Origin: Stieleria mannarensis
GTDB taxonomy: Bacteria > Planctomycetota > Planctomycetia > Pirellulales > Pirellulaceae
Assembly: GCF_014154935.1 (NCBI RefSeq)
Contig: NZ_JACEHH010000001.1
Location: forward strand, 186,001 to 250,000
Direction of reading: 5' to 3'
Length of the DNA: 64,000 bases
A program made the position numbers and the translations under genes. Below are positions 1 through 9,048 of this stretch, piece after piece. How positions within the stretch are numbered: the first letter of the stretch is position 1; each line of letters opens with the position of its first letter. The notes under the pieces were generated by a model that was given only the letters and a program-made list of their open reading frames with translations, was not told where the DNA came from and did no database searches.

Positions 1-549
1 TTCGCGATTGACCGGCGGGCGATACGGGGCCGTCGTGACCACCATCCGCTGAAAACTTTTCTCGGGCGAATACCCATGCCGGCTCAACAGCGACGCGGCG
101 CGGACATCGACGTCGGGGACCCCGATGCCGTGACCGATGGGCGACAGCCCGACGTAACCGCATTGTTGGTCTCGCATCGGGCCGGCCAGGATCGAGTGAC
201 ATTGCTCGGCTCGGATGCGTTTTTCGGCCGCGGCGAGCAGGTCGTCACAGCATTTCAGTCCGGCGTGGGTGAAACAGATCGCCGACAGGATTGCGACATC
301 GCTGGCCGGCATTCCCGACCAGTCGTCGCCGTGATCGCCCGGTCGGCTGAAATGGCACCAGGCTTCGACATGCCCGTCGATGGTCGCGACCAATAAATCG
401 CGGGGCGAAAAAAACACTCGCGACAAGATCGCACGCTCAATGATGGTCGCACTGATCGGCGGCGGCGACTGGGCCGCCGTCCAGTGCTCGCTCCACACCC
501 TGGCCAACCCGGGTAAGTCTGCATTGCAAAATTCGCGTACTTCGCTCAT
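1..549 (-). CDS. GNAT-like N-acetyltransferase (3' end outside window)
   Basis: An open frame of 183 codons starts at the ATG at 549 and runs off the left edge without a stop. The N-terminus (MSEVREFCNADLPGLARVW) has the beta1-alpha1 pattern of GNAT acetyltransferases. It is followed by a strand pair around LLVATIDGHVEAWCHF, a helix after AGLKCCDDLLAAAEKRI, and a C-terminal GYSPEKSFQRMV segment that resembles the GNAT 'LGF/GY' region. GNAT enzymes move an acetyl group from acetyl-CoA to an amine; the substrate here cannot be read. I do not see a clean Q/RxxGxG/A acetyl-CoA loop, so this could be a divergent or non-catalytic member. It is transcribed away from the oxidase subunit gene at 989. 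Confidence 0.55.
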   Translation of the reverse strand, partial: MSEVREFCNADLPGLARVWSEHWTAAQSPPPISATIIERAILSRVFFSPRDLLVATIDGHVEAWCHFSRPGDHGDDWSGMPASDVAILSAICFTHAGLKCCDDLLAAAEKRIRAEQCHSILAGPMRDQQCGYVGLSPIGHGIGVPDVDVRAASLLSRHGYSPEKSFQRMVVTTAPYRPPVNRE

Positions 550-988
550 GGGGGGGATGCCTCGTGGATGACTCGTGGGAAAATTGTCTGCGGAGGCAAA
601 ATGCGGTTAGAAAGGGACGGTGGGAAGCCACACGGCGGCGCGGTAATGCAGTGGGGCGCGGGCGGTTCGGTCTCGGGGCCAGCAATCCTGTCAGCCAGGC
701 AGCGGAATGCTGTCCGCCGGACTATGATTGCCAAGCATACCGCCTGGATCGCGAGAACGTTACCGGCTTTTAACCAAGAGCGCTCAGTTAGAATCAACGG
801 GGGCCCCGATGCTGGCGTGAACCGGCTGAATTCCTCCCTTCGCGTTGCGGTGTGCTCCCGAAACTTTACTTTCACCCCCTGGCCGTCGGTGGATCACCCC
901 GCCAGGGTTTCGCAGGCTCTCGACAAAGGCGTCTGGCTGGCGAAAACAGGGGCTCCGAAACGTACACAGGCACCGGATTCAAAATACG
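550..988. other. Intergenic region between divergent genes
   Basis: This is about 440 bases between the leftward GNAT-like gene and the rightward oxidase subunit gene. It must hold both promoters, but I see no convincing -10/-35 pair, operator or RNA gene. Open frames here have no recognisable protein pattern. Confidence 0.5.
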
Positions 989-1624
989 ATGGTTGCAGGA
1001 ACAAGCGTGACCGATCTACCCGACGACCGCGGTGATGTCTTGCCTCCCGTGTTGCCGGTGGACCGCCGGGTCAAACAGGGGGGCTGGCTGTTTTTGCTTT
1101 CGCTGCTGGTTTTCTTCGTCGCCACGCTGCTGCTGTATGCGCTGTATGCGATCTCACGCAGCGACGATCCGCTGAAACTGGTCCCGCTTCCCAAAACATT
1201 TTTGGTCAGCACGGTGTGTTTGATCGTGATCAGTTTTTTGGTCCACGCGGCGACCCGGACGGTCCGTCGCGATCGATTCCGCACGACGGGGTGGTTGTTG
1301 GGGATCAGCACCGCCGCGGCGGTCGTGTTCACGGTGGTCCAGTGCCTGGCGATGACGGAAATCCTGCTCGGTCCGGCGACCTTCCAAGGCCCGGGCCGCG
1401 GGGTGGCGGGCATGGTCGTGGTGCTGGCGATCTTGCACGCGCTGCACGTGTTGGGCGGCATCATCGCGTTGGGCATCGTCGCGGCCCGTTCGGCGATCGG
1501 GTTGTACGACCACGAACGCCATTGGCCGGTCGATTTCGCCGCCCATTACTGGCACTTTCTGGACCTGGTGTGGCTGTGCATGATCGTGACGTTCTGGCTG
1601 ACCACCGGCGGGTTCGGGTTTTAG
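989..1624 (+). CDS. Haem-copper oxidase subunit III-like membrane protein
   Basis: The product is 211 residues with about five transmembrane helices after a short polar N-terminus. The last two helices carry the subunit III pattern: a helix with ILHALHVLGGIIAL and a final helix with HYWHFLDLVWLCMIV, which matches the family's YWHFVDxVW signature. Subunit III proteins sit beside the catalytic subunit I of cytochrome c or quinol oxidases in the inner membrane. The ATG at 989 (MVAGTSVTDLPDD) is preferred because the in-frame extension upstream is Arg-rich and lacks membrane character. No subunit I or II gene is nearby, so it acts with subunits encoded elsewhere or is an accessory paralogue. Confidence 0.8.
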   Translation: MVAGTSVTDLPDDRGDVLPPVLPVDRRVKQGGWLFLLSLLVFFVATLLLYALYAISRSDDPLKLVPLPKTFLVSTVCLIVISFLVHAATRTVRRDRFRTTGWLLGISTAAAVVFTVVQCLAMTEILLGPATFQGPGRGVAGMVVVLAILHALHVLGGIIALGIVAARSAIGLYDHERHWPVDFAAHYWHFLDLVWLCMIVTFWLTTGGFGF

Positions 1625-1649
1625 TCGGACAGCGGTTTTTTTGTTCGAC

Positions 1650-1710
1650 GTAGCTACGCTCGCCAGAGCGTGGAAACGCCGGGGATCCACCTTCTGGCGA
1701 AGGTAGCTAC
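1650..1710. repeat. REP-like element, family A (inverted pair)
   Basis: Two 24-nt units face each other: 1650-1673 (GTAGCTACGCTCGCCAGAGC then GTGG) and 1687-1710, whose reverse complement reads GTAGCTACCTTCGCCAGAAG then GTGG. Each unit is a hairpin with loop GCCA and a 6-bp stem (ACGCTC/GAGCGT or ACCTTC/GAAGGT), preceded by GTAG. The stems differ by compensating changes. This is the layout of REP/REPIN elements mobilised by RAYT (TnpA-REP) proteins. Other copies are at 8914-9008, 10321-10392 and 17818-17927. Confidence 0.85.
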
Positions 1711-1861
1711 ATCTGACCGGCGATTCACAACGTTTCTTCTGCGAAGTGGCGTTGTCCAGCCTGACTTCATCTTTACGTCGGCGGCGGCAGTTCCCTAGAC
1801 TGCGGCCCAATACGGTGGAACGGACGGCCACAACACCGACACGAGCCAAAGGACGGGCTAT

Positions 1862-3460
1862 ATGTATCGCTGGTTACTCTGCTTTCGTTATCTCAAAACA
1901 CGCTACATCGCGCTGGCGTCGATCATCTCCGTCACGCTCGGGGTGGCGACGCTGATCGTCGTCAACAGTGTGATGAGCGGTTTTTCGACCGAGATGCACG
2001 AGCGGCTGCACGGTTTGGCGTCGGACGTGATGATCGAATGTCACGCCACCGGCGGCATGCCCGATCCGGACGCCCACCTGCGTGAAATCGAACGAATCTG
2101 TGGTCCGGCCCTGGTCGGATCCTCGGTCAGCGTCAGCGTCCCGGCGATGTTGGGGATCGATTTCCGCGGCCAACAGATCGGACGCCACGTCAATTTGATC
2201 GGCTTGGACCCGACCACCTACGACAACGTCAGCGACTTCGGCAAGTACCTACTGCACCCGGAAAACAAAACCTCGGCCAGTTTCCAGCTGCGTGAATCCG
2301 GCTACGCCCCCGATCGCAAGCAGCTCGCCGCGGCCGGTTGGCGACACCGTCGCGATCGAGTCACTGAAGAACGCCGGATCGAAAAGCTGGTCGCCCAAGA
2401 GCGGGAAATGATGGCCGAACTGCGGCGCAAGGCTGGTGGCCAGTCCGACGAGTCCGACGAACAAGCCGAAGCGGCCGCCGCGGCCGCCGCGGCAGCCGAG
2501 GGACCTTCCTTCGGGCCTTCGCTTTCGCAGGAATTGATCTCCGGCAGCAGCGACCAGTTGGTCGCCGCGGTGGACCCGATGACCGAACAGTTTCCCGGCA
2601 TCATCCTGGGGATCTCCACCTGCAGTGTTCGCCACCGAGACGATTCCGGCGAAGTGGCCGACCACTTCTACGCCCAGCCGGGCGACGACGTGCGGATGAT
2701 CTTTCCCAATGCGGCGGGCGAAACCAAGGTCATCAACCAAAAATTTACGGTCGTCGATCTGTATGAATCGGGGATGAGCGAGTACGACAGCACGTTCGCG
2801 TTCGTCCGCTTGGACCAGCTGCAAGAATTTCGCGGCATGATCGACCCCCAAACCGGCGTCCGTAGCGTCACGACGATCCAATTAAAACTGGCCGAGGGCA
2901 CCGACCTGAACGCCATCCGCGACGCGCTGCGACATCGTTTTCCGCCCGAGTTGTACGCCTACAACATCCAGACCTGGCGCGATCTGCAAGGCCCGCTGCT
3001 CTCCGCGGTGCGGCTGGAAACCACCATCTTGAACATCCTGCTGTTCCTGATCATCGCCGTGGCCGGGTTCGGGATCCTGGCGACGTTCTTCATGATCGTG
3101 GTCGAAAAAACACGCGACATCGGAACCCTAAAAGCGCTTGGTGCTTCGGGGCGTGGCGTCAGCAGCATCTTCATGTCCTATGGGCTGCTGTTGGGATTTG
3201 TCGGCAGCGGTGCCGGTTTGGTCGGCGGGCTGTTGTTCGTGCACTACATCAACGACATCGCGCGCTTGCTGGAAATGTTTACCGGACAAGAGGTATTTGA
3301 CCCGACGGTTTATTACTTCACCGAGATCCCCACGATCGTTCATCCCTTCACCTTGGTCTGGGTGATGTGTGGCGCGATCGCCATCGCGGTCCTGGCCAGC
3401 GTTTTGCCGGCCATGCGGGCGGCACGCATGCATCCCGTCCAAGCACTGCGTTTTGAATGA
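1862..3460 (+). CDS. ABC transporter permease, LolC/LolE (FtsX-like) type
   Basis: This 532-residue permease has the LolC/E plan: one N-terminal membrane helix (about 18-42), a large periplasmic domain, then three C-terminal helices (about 390-418, 430-465, 495-522). The last block ends with VLPAMRAARMHPVQALRFE, the usual end of FtsX/MacB-type permeases. LolCDE extracts lipoproteins from the inner membrane, and related proteins export other lipophilic cargo. The partner ATPase follows at 3575. Odd feature: the periplasmic domain has a charged, Ala-rich insertion (about residues 160-222) with a run of nine alanines encoded by a GCC/GCG tract. Confidence 0.85.
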   Translation: MYRWLLCFRYLKTRYIALASIISVTLGVATLIVVNSVMSGFSTEMHERLHGLASDVMIECHATGGMPDPDAHLREIERICGPALVGSSVSVSVPAMLGIDFRGQQIGRHVNLIGLDPTTYDNVSDFGKYLLHPENKTSASFQLRESGYAPDRKQLAAAGWRHRRDRVTEERRIEKLVAQEREMMAELRRKAGGQSDESDEQAEAAAAAAAAAEGPSFGPSLSQELISGSSDQLVAAVDPMTEQFPGIILGISTCSVRHRDDSGEVADHFYAQPGDDVRMIFPNAAGETKVINQKFTVVDLYESGMSEYDSTFAFVRLDQLQEFRGMIDPQTGVRSVTTIQLKLAEGTDLNAIRDALRHRFPPELYAYNIQTWRDLQGPLLSAVRLETTILNILLFLIIAVAGFGILATFFMIVVEKTRDIGTLKALGASGRGVSSIFMSYGLLLGFVGSGAGLVGGLLFVHYINDIARLLEMFTGQEVFDPTVYYFTEIPTIVHPFTLVWVMCGAIAIAVLASVLPAMRAARMHPVQALRFE

Positions 3461-3502
3461 TCCGCGGAAACGGTGTTCGACACCTTTTTGTGCTAGCGAC
3501 CG

Positions 3503-3536
3503 AGAATCGCCTAAAGGCTAGACACCAACGGTTGCA
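3503..3536 (-). repeat. Interspersed hairpin repeat, family B, copy 1
   Basis: The reverse strand reads GCAACCGTTGGTGTCTAGCC then TTTAGGCGATTC. It matches the sequence at 8861-8892 in 30 of 32 bases. The two differences (GCC-TTTA-GGC here, GGC-TTTA-GCC there) keep the small hairpin paired. It lies in the short gap between the permease and ATPase genes. Confidence 0.75.
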
Positions 3537-3574
3537 AATGTGTTCCCCCCCTCCCCATGCCTTGAGACCGTTTG

Positions 3575-4318
3575 ATGCCGACTCCTCTCGTTTTGACCGC
3601 ACGCGGATTGACCAAGAGCTATCACAAGGACCGCATCGATGTTCCCGTGCTTCGCGGTGTTGATGTTGAAGTCCGGCAAGGTTTGGTCACGGCACTGGTC
3701 GGCCGCAGCGGCAGCGGCAAAAGCACGCTGATGCATTTGCTGGCCACGCTGGACCGTCCCGACGCGGGCGAAATCTTTTTTCGAGGCAACCGGATCGACA
3801 ACGCACCACGCGCGGTCCGCGATCGCTATCGGAACCATGAGATCGGCATCATCTTTCAGTTCTATCATCTGTTGCCGGAACTTTCGGCGATCGAAAACGT
3901 GCTCGCCCCGGCCATGATTGGCCAAAGCGTTTGGGGCTACTTCAAGTCGCGGTCGGAAAACCGTCGCCGGGCCGAAGCGTTGCTCGATCGTGTCGGATTG
4001 TTGCACCGGGCGAAACACCGTCCGGGTGAAATGAGCGGCGGCGAGATGCAGCGGGTCGCGATCGCTCGGGCACTGATGACCGATCCGAAGATGCTGTTGG
4101 CCGACGAACCGACCGGCAACCTGGACACCGAGACCGGCCAAGAGATTCTGCGGTTGTTGGCGGATCTAAAAGAGACCGACAATCTGACGATTCTGATGAT
4201 CACCCACGACGACGAAATCGCCGCCTCGGCCGACGTCTGTTGGCGGATGCAAGACGGACAGATTCACCGTGGAGCGGTCGCCGACGATGCACCCGCCCTT
4301 GCCACCCAAGCCGCATAA
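3575..4318 (+). CDS. lolD: ABC transporter ATPase, LolD type
   Basis: The product is a 247-residue cytoplasmic ABC ATPase. It has Walker A GRSGSGKST near residue 40, a Q-loop in GIIFQFYHLLPEL, signature MSGGEMQRVAIARAL, Walker B LLADEPTGNLD, and the switch His in MITHDDE. Length and motifs fit the LolD/MacB-ATPase/FtsE group, whose members power permeases like the one ending at 3460. The ATG at 3575 is chosen; a TTG immediately upstream (3572) is in frame. A REP-like hairpin lies in the 114-bp gap to the permease gene, but the pairing is typical of lol operons. Whether the cargo is lipoprotein cannot be told from sequence. Confidence 0.85.
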   Translation: MPTPLVLTARGLTKSYHKDRIDVPVLRGVDVEVRQGLVTALVGRSGSGKSTLMHLLATLDRPDAGEIFFRGNRIDNAPRAVRDRYRNHEIGIIFQFYHLLPELSAIENVLAPAMIGQSVWGYFKSRSENRRRAEALLDRVGLLHRAKHRPGEMSGGEMQRVAIARALMTDPKMLLADEPTGNLDTETGQEILRLLADLKETDNLTILMITHDDEIAASADVCWRMQDGQIHRGAVADDAPALATQAA

Positions 4319-4345
4319 GCTGCGTTCCAATTGGATGTTCCTGCC

Positions 4346-4393
4346 GTAGCGGAAGCCGCCAAGGCTTTCGGCGGAAGCCGCAAGAGCTTTCGG
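4346..4393. repeat. Tandem imperfect palindromic repeat between convergent genes
   Basis: Two imperfect copies of a 22-23-nt unit, GCGGAAGCCGCCAAGGCTTT and GCGGAAGCCGCAAGAGCTTT (each followed by CGG), follow GTAG at 4346. GGAAGCC and GGCTTTC can form a hairpin. It lies between the ends of the rightward ATPase gene and the leftward membrane protein gene, so it may also act as a transcription stop. Confidence 0.6.
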
Positions 4394-4471
4394 CCCCCCG
4401 TGCGGTGTCGCAACGCCAGTGCGAGACTCTTGGCGAGTTCCCCTATCCGAAACCCAAGCTGTGACAAAGCA

Positions 4472-6490
4472 CTAGATTCCACCACCGAATACGCCCCCGG
4501 CCGGCGGCTTCATTGGGCGAATCAGGGTGTCCAGGTCAAAGTCGCTGTCGTCCTGATACAGCGTCGTGATGTCTCCGAATTGGCCGCCATCGTCGATGCC
4601 ATTTCTGCCTGCGCTGTAGATGACAAAACCCTGGTCGGTTTGGCGATAGATCAGCGGCCGATCGGTGTACGGGTCGGCCGGAACCGAGGGGAGAAACTCA
4701 GGGACCAACGCTTCGAGTTCCGAGGGCAAGCGGCCGTACTTCTCCGAAAACACCCTCACGGCGAATTCGGCAATCAGCATTCGCAACGCGGCGTCACGCC
4801 GATGAATCGCATCGCCGGTCGCCTCAACCGACGGTGACACCAATGTCTTCGTTTCGGTTGCCGTTTGTGCTGACAAGTGTGCCGGCGCGTGCATCGCCAG
4901 CCGATACTGCCAAGCCAACCGTTGATCCATCATCAAGTCGCTGCGGCGGCGGATCGAATCAAGTGATTCACGCTGGCAATCGATGGTGATCAGCGCGGGC
5001 AAAAGTCTTTCAAGCTGGTCGATCGGCAGGTCGTTGCGTATCCGCGTCAAACCTTCCTGGCCAATGCCTTCGATCGCAATGCCCGTCAACGCATATGAAA
5101 AATCGCTGCCACGCCCGAGGCCATGTCCGACGTAAATGCAATCGATCCATGATTCACCGGCCTCGGAAAACTGACCGTTGGCAACCATTGCTTTGGCTTC
5201 TTTGTCCATGCAGCGCGCCCACGATCTGAAGACGTTCAGCTTCTGTCCCAGGTTGTTGACATCGACTTTGCCGGCCAGCGGATCGGGCCCGCGAAACGAT
5301 TGGCGACCGGAGCCTCGAATCGATTCGTATGCCGCAGCGATTTTGTCGGCATTCTTTTTGCGTCCCGTTCGGGAAAGAACTTCCAACGTTTGCTCCTTTG
5401 GATTCAACCGCATCGATTCCGCCATGGCCGCTTCCAGCTGATGATAGACCGTCGAATCTTGGGCGATCGGATCGGGTGGAGCCAACGGCGATGCCATCTT
5501 CACCGTGATCGGAATCAAGCAGATGCCATACAATCCGATCAGGGAGCATGACGCCACCATCGCGACTTGCCGTGTCGACCGCTGTGCGGAGGCATCGATT
5601 GATTGAGAACAAAACGCGCCGGCCGTCGCGACACATAGCGTCGTCATCAAGAGTGCGGCCGAATAGGCTCCGATCATCGTCCAGTACGGGGCACCCGGCA
5701 AGAAAAACAGCGAACTGGCTTGCATCAACCACTTGCCGCCGACCGCGGCGAACTGAAGGGCTACACCGAGGGCAATCACCAGAGCAATCATCGCAACGAT
5801 TCGATAACGTGCGCGAAAATCCATGAAGATTGCCGCGATGGAAACCGTGGCCGCCATCATCCATCCTGCTGCAATGAGCATCGATGGCCAGTGCGGAGCG
5901 GAGGCGTGCTGCAGCGCGAGCATGTTGATCGCAAAGAGAACCGCCAGCAAAACGATCGCCAACATCACGTCGAACAGGCGAAACGACAGGGCGAAGGTAT
6001 CGCAGCGGGTCACGCTGCGGGGGCCGAGCCGAAAGGCATCGCCAAACAACATCGCCACCAGTTCAATGCTGAAGAAGACCGGCAAGAACACCAGGAACGT
6101 CTCCAGCCAGCCAAAGTCCCAAAAGATGCGAACCGCCCAGCCGACACAGGCCGCTGCAACAATCAGCCCCGTCAACGCCCCCGACCAAAACTCGATCCGC
6201 TTCCACAGTGGCGGGACCGTGCGCGGATGTCGCCGACGCACTTGATCACGCCGGACGATGCATCGCAGCAGACTCAACAGCAGTACTGACCCGGCTCCGG
6301 CGAGACTGAAGCACACGATCGGCTGGTACGCGTGCAGCGGAAGCAGTAGCCCCAACGCGGCGACGCCGACCGCCGACCGAGCCAGCCAGCGGCCTTGCCC
6401 CAATGCCACCCACATCGGGAGCAGGCTGAAGAGGATCCCGGCCAAACCCATCGCCTCGGCCGGGCAGCGAAAATCGGGAAACGTGTGCAT
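4472..6490 (-). CDS. Large multi-pass membrane protein with GspG-like C-terminus, function unknown
   Basis: The product has 672 residues. The N-terminal half (about 10-345) contains some nine or ten hydrophobic helices. The remainder is soluble and helical. The last 100 residues (YGRLPSELEALVP, then PADPYTDRPLIYR, then IYSAGRNGIDDGG) follow the C-terminal pattern of pseudopilin GspG-like domains that planctomycetes attach to many proteins. I do not recognise the family. The final domain probably faces the periplasm. The start at 6490 is the first ATG of the frame. It is convergent with the LolD-type gene and divergent from the sulfatase gene at 6635. Confidence 0.7.
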   Translation of the reverse strand: MHTFPDFRCPAEAMGLAGILFSLLPMWVALGQGRWLARSAVGVAALGLLLPLHAYQPIVCFSLAGAGSVLLLSLLRCIVRRDQVRRRHPRTVPPLWKRIEFWSGALTGLIVAAACVGWAVRIFWDFGWLETFLVFLPVFFSIELVAMLFGDAFRLGPRSVTRCDTFALSFRLFDVMLAIVLLAVLFAINMLALQHASAPHWPSMLIAAGWMMAATVSIAAIFMDFRARYRIVAMIALVIALGVALQFAAVGGKWLMQASSLFFLPGAPYWTMIGAYSAALLMTTLCVATAGAFCSQSIDASAQRSTRQVAMVASCSLIGLYGICLIPITVKMASPLAPPDPIAQDSTVYHQLEAAMAESMRLNPKEQTLEVLSRTGRKKNADKIAAAYESIRGSGRQSFRGPDPLAGKVDVNNLGQKLNVFRSWARCMDKEAKAMVANGQFSEAGESWIDCIYVGHGLGRGSDFSYALTGIAIEGIGQEGLTRIRNDLPIDQLERLLPALITIDCQRESLDSIRRRSDLMMDQRLAWQYRLAMHAPAHLSAQTATETKTLVSPSVEATGDAIHRRDAALRMLIAEFAVRVFSEKYGRLPSELEALVPEFLPSVPADPYTDRPLIYRQTDQGFVIYSAGRNGIDDGGQFGDITTLYQDDSDFDLDTLIRPMKPPAGGVFGGGI

Positions 6491-6634
6491 GGAGTATTGG
6501 GACTGTGGTGGGAGGACTCACAACAGGATAACAAAATCCCGATTTCATCAGGCAAACGCACCCTCGTCTCTCGAAACGACTAGAATCTTACCTCTCCCCT
6601 GTTTCCCGCCTCGCTCGCGTTTCGGAGCTCCGCC

Positions 6635-8857
6635 ATGTCGCGACCCTTTCGACTGTTCCTCTCATTCGTGCTACTGCCACTGCTGGGCGGATTCGCACCC
6701 GCGGTTGCCCAGGAATCGTCATTTCAAACGCTCTTTGACGGCACCAGTCTGGACGGTTGGCAACACAGTGGGAACTGGGTAATCCAAGACGGTGTGATCA
6801 CACGCACCGGCAAGGGCGGATCGCTGACCTACAAGGCGGCCAAGGTCCCCGACGACTTTGAGCTGCGGTTCCAGTGGAAAGTCGCTGCGGGCAGCAATAG
6901 CGGTGTGTACTACCGACCCGGCCAGTACGAATATCAAATCCTGGACAATTCCAAACACAAGGACGGCAAGAACCCTCGCACCAGCGCGGCGTCCTTGTAT
7001 TTCTGTATGCAACCGTCGGCCGACGAGACGCGTCCGGTGGGCCAGTGGAACGATGCCCGGATCGTCTGCAAGGGTTCCGTCGTCCAGCACTGGCTCAATG
7101 GCACCAAGGTCATCGACTTTGACTACAGCGATCCCAAGTGGGCGTTCAACGTCGACATGCTGAAACAACGCGGTGGCAACTTGGCCAGTCGCGGCGGGAA
7201 TCTCAGTTTGCAAGACCACGGCGATCCGGTCTGGTATCGCAACATCCGCATCCGCAGCATCCCCGCCGACGAAGACATCGGGCACAGTGAGGTCACGCCG
7301 GAAACGATCGCGCCGGCGGTCCTGAAAGCGGAGGCCGAAAAGCTGGCCGGCATCGTTGCCCGTCGCACCGCCGCCCAGAAAAAGGCGGCGGCGACGAAGA
7401 AGGAATCGGTTAAGCGGTCCGAAAAGCGACCCAACATCTTATTCATCTTGGCCGACGACCAGTCGCCGTTTGATCTGCAGATCTACAACAAGCAATCGAA
7501 GTTGGAAACGCCCAATTTAGATCGACTGGCCGCCGAAGGCATCGTCCTGGACGCCGCTCACCACATGGGGTCCTGGTCCGGTGCGGTTTGCACGCCATCG
7601 CGGCACATGATCATGAGCGGACGCAGCGTTTGGCACCTGCCCAACCGTGGTCGATCCAAACAGAATCCCAACGCCGACAATCCCAAGCTCGTCCCGACCG
7701 ACTTGCCCGATCACACCATGGCCGCCGTCTTCAACCGTGCCGGCTATGACACCATGCGGACCTGCAAGCGGGGCAACAGCTACGACGCGGCGAACCAGTT
7801 GTTCACGATTGTTCACGAGGCCACCAAACGCGGCGGAACGCATGAAACCGGCAGCGCCTGGCACGCCGATCGAGTCTTGGACTACCTCGGCCAGCGTGAA
7901 GCGACCAAGGACACCGATCCGTTCCTGATCTATTTCGGATTCTCGCACCCGCACGACACCCGAGACGGTCGATCGGATCTGAACGCCAAGTACGGCGCGG
8001 TCAATCACACCGACAAGGATTCATTGCCGCCGGCTAATCCCAAACAACCCCAGCTGCCGATCAACTATTTACCCGAGCACCCGTTTCACCACGGGCATCC
8101 CGGATTGCGCGACGAAGAAAAGGTCAGCGGCGTCTGGAAACGCCGCGACGAGCGAACGATCCGTAACGAATTGGGACGCGAATTCGCGTGCAGCGAAAAC
8201 ATCGACCAACAGATCGGGCGTGTGCTTGAAAAACTTGAGCAACTCGGCGAGCTGGACAACACCTACATCTTCTACACCGCCGATCACGGCATGGCGATCG
8301 GCCGGCATGGGTTGCAAGGTAAACAAAATCTGTACGAACACACCTGGCGCGTCCCGTTCATCGCCAAGGGGCCAGGCATCCCCAAAGGAACCCGAGCTCC
8401 GGGCAACATCTACTTGATGGATGTCCTGGCCACGATCTGTGACTTGATCGGCGTCGATGCGCCGAAGACGAACGAAGGCACCAGCTTTGCCCCGGTCTTG
8501 TTCGGCAAACAGCAAGTCATCCGCGAGACCCTGTTCGGCGTCTATTGCGGCGGCACGAAACCGGGGATGCGCTGCGTCAAACAGGGCGACTGGAAATTGA
8601 TCAAGTACGACGTGCTGGACGGGAAAGTCCGCGAGACACAACTGTTCAACCTGGCCGAGAACCCGCACGAGTTTCTGACGCAACATCATGACGCCTCGGT
8701 CAGTGCATTGGTGGGAACCACGCCTGCGCCGGAGCAAGTCAACTTGGCCGACGATCCGAAATACAAGGCCCAGCGGAGCAGGCTGGAAAAACTGTTGCTC
8801 AAGGAAATGCGCCGCCTGGACGATCCCTATCGTCTTTGGGACCAGCCGCAGCAGTGA
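6635..8857 (+). CDS. Secreted DUF1080-sulfatase fusion
   Basis: This 740-residue protein has a signal peptide (about 1-26), a DUF1080 (3-keto-disaccharide hydrolase / concanavalin-like) domain at about 32-212 beginning LFDGTSLDGWQ, a Lys/Ala-rich linker, and a type I sulfatase from about residue 266. The sulfatase has metal ligands in ILFILADDQ and the formylglycine site CTPSR with Cys319. It should hydrolyse sulfate esters on a glycan after Cys319 is converted to formylglycine; DUF1080 may bind or cut the sugar. Such fusions and sulfatase expansions are typical of marine planctomycetes. It is followed by a sialidase and an isomerase-like gene on the same strand. Confidence 0.9.
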   Translation: MSRPFRLFLSFVLLPLLGGFAPAVAQESSFQTLFDGTSLDGWQHSGNWVIQDGVITRTGKGGSLTYKAAKVPDDFELRFQWKVAAGSNSGVYYRPGQYEYQILDNSKHKDGKNPRTSAASLYFCMQPSADETRPVGQWNDARIVCKGSVVQHWLNGTKVIDFDYSDPKWAFNVDMLKQRGGNLASRGGNLSLQDHGDPVWYRNIRIRSIPADEDIGHSEVTPETIAPAVLKAEAEKLAGIVARRTAAQKKAAATKKESVKRSEKRPNILFILADDQSPFDLQIYNKQSKLETPNLDRLAAEGIVLDAAHHMGSWSGAVCTPSRHMIMSGRSVWHLPNRGRSKQNPNADNPKLVPTDLPDHTMAAVFNRAGYDTMRTCKRGNSYDAANQLFTIVHEATKRGGTHETGSAWHADRVLDYLGQREATKDTDPFLIYFGFSHPHDTRDGRSDLNAKYGAVNHTDKDSLPPANPKQPQLPINYLPEHPFHHGHPGLRDEEKVSGVWKRRDERTIRNELGREFACSENIDQQIGRVLEKLEQLGELDNTYIFYTADHGMAIGRHGLQGKQNLYEHTWRVPFIAKGPGIPKGTRAPGNIYLMDVLATICDLIGVDAPKTNEGTSFAPVLFGKQQVIRETLFGVYCGGTKPGMRCVKQGDWKLIKYDVLDGKVRETQLFNLAENPHEFLTQHHDASVSALVGTTPAPEQVNLADDPKYKAQRSRLEKLLLKEMRRLDDPYRLWDQPQQ

Positions 8858-8860
8858 GCC

Positions 8861-8893
8861 GCAACCGTTGGTGTCTAGGCTTTAGCCGATTCC
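8861..8893 (+). repeat. Interspersed hairpin repeat, family B, copy 2
   Basis: It begins GCAACCGTTGGTGTCTAGGC and continues TTTAGCCGATTC. It is the inverted partner of 3503-3536, with a compensated change in the GGC-TTTA-GCC hairpin. It starts three bases after the sulfatase stop codon, so it is in the transcript's 3' region. Confidence 0.75.
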
Positions 8894-8913
8894 CCGGCAT
8901 TGCGACCATTGAC

Positions 8914-9008
8914 GTAGCTACGCTCGCCAGAGCGTGGAAACCATTGACGTAGCTACGCTCGCCAGAGCGTGGAAACCCGGGGATCCACCTTCTGGCGAAG
9001 GTAGCTAC
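8914..9008. repeat. REP-like element, family A (two direct units plus one inverted)
   Basis: Units at 8914-8937 and 8949-8972 are identical (GTAGCTACGCTCGCCAGAGC plus GTGG) and sit in a perfect tandem duplication with a 35-base period. A third unit, 8985-9008, is inverted and has the alternative stem ACCTTC/GAAGGT. It occupies most of the gap between the sulfatase and sialidase genes. Confidence 0.85.
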
Positions 9009-9048
9009 TTTTGACCGGCGATTCACGAAACAAATAACCTTGAACACG

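Noticed and set aside
4472-6490. Type II secretion pseudopilin
   Set aside because: Only the last 100 residues resemble GspG; there is no prepilin peptidase site and the N-terminal half is a multi-pass membrane domain.
8905-9008. Possible mini-CRISPR array
   Set aside because: Only two direct units 35 bases apart with no variable spacers; units are REP hairpins found elsewhere in the window and no cas gene is present.
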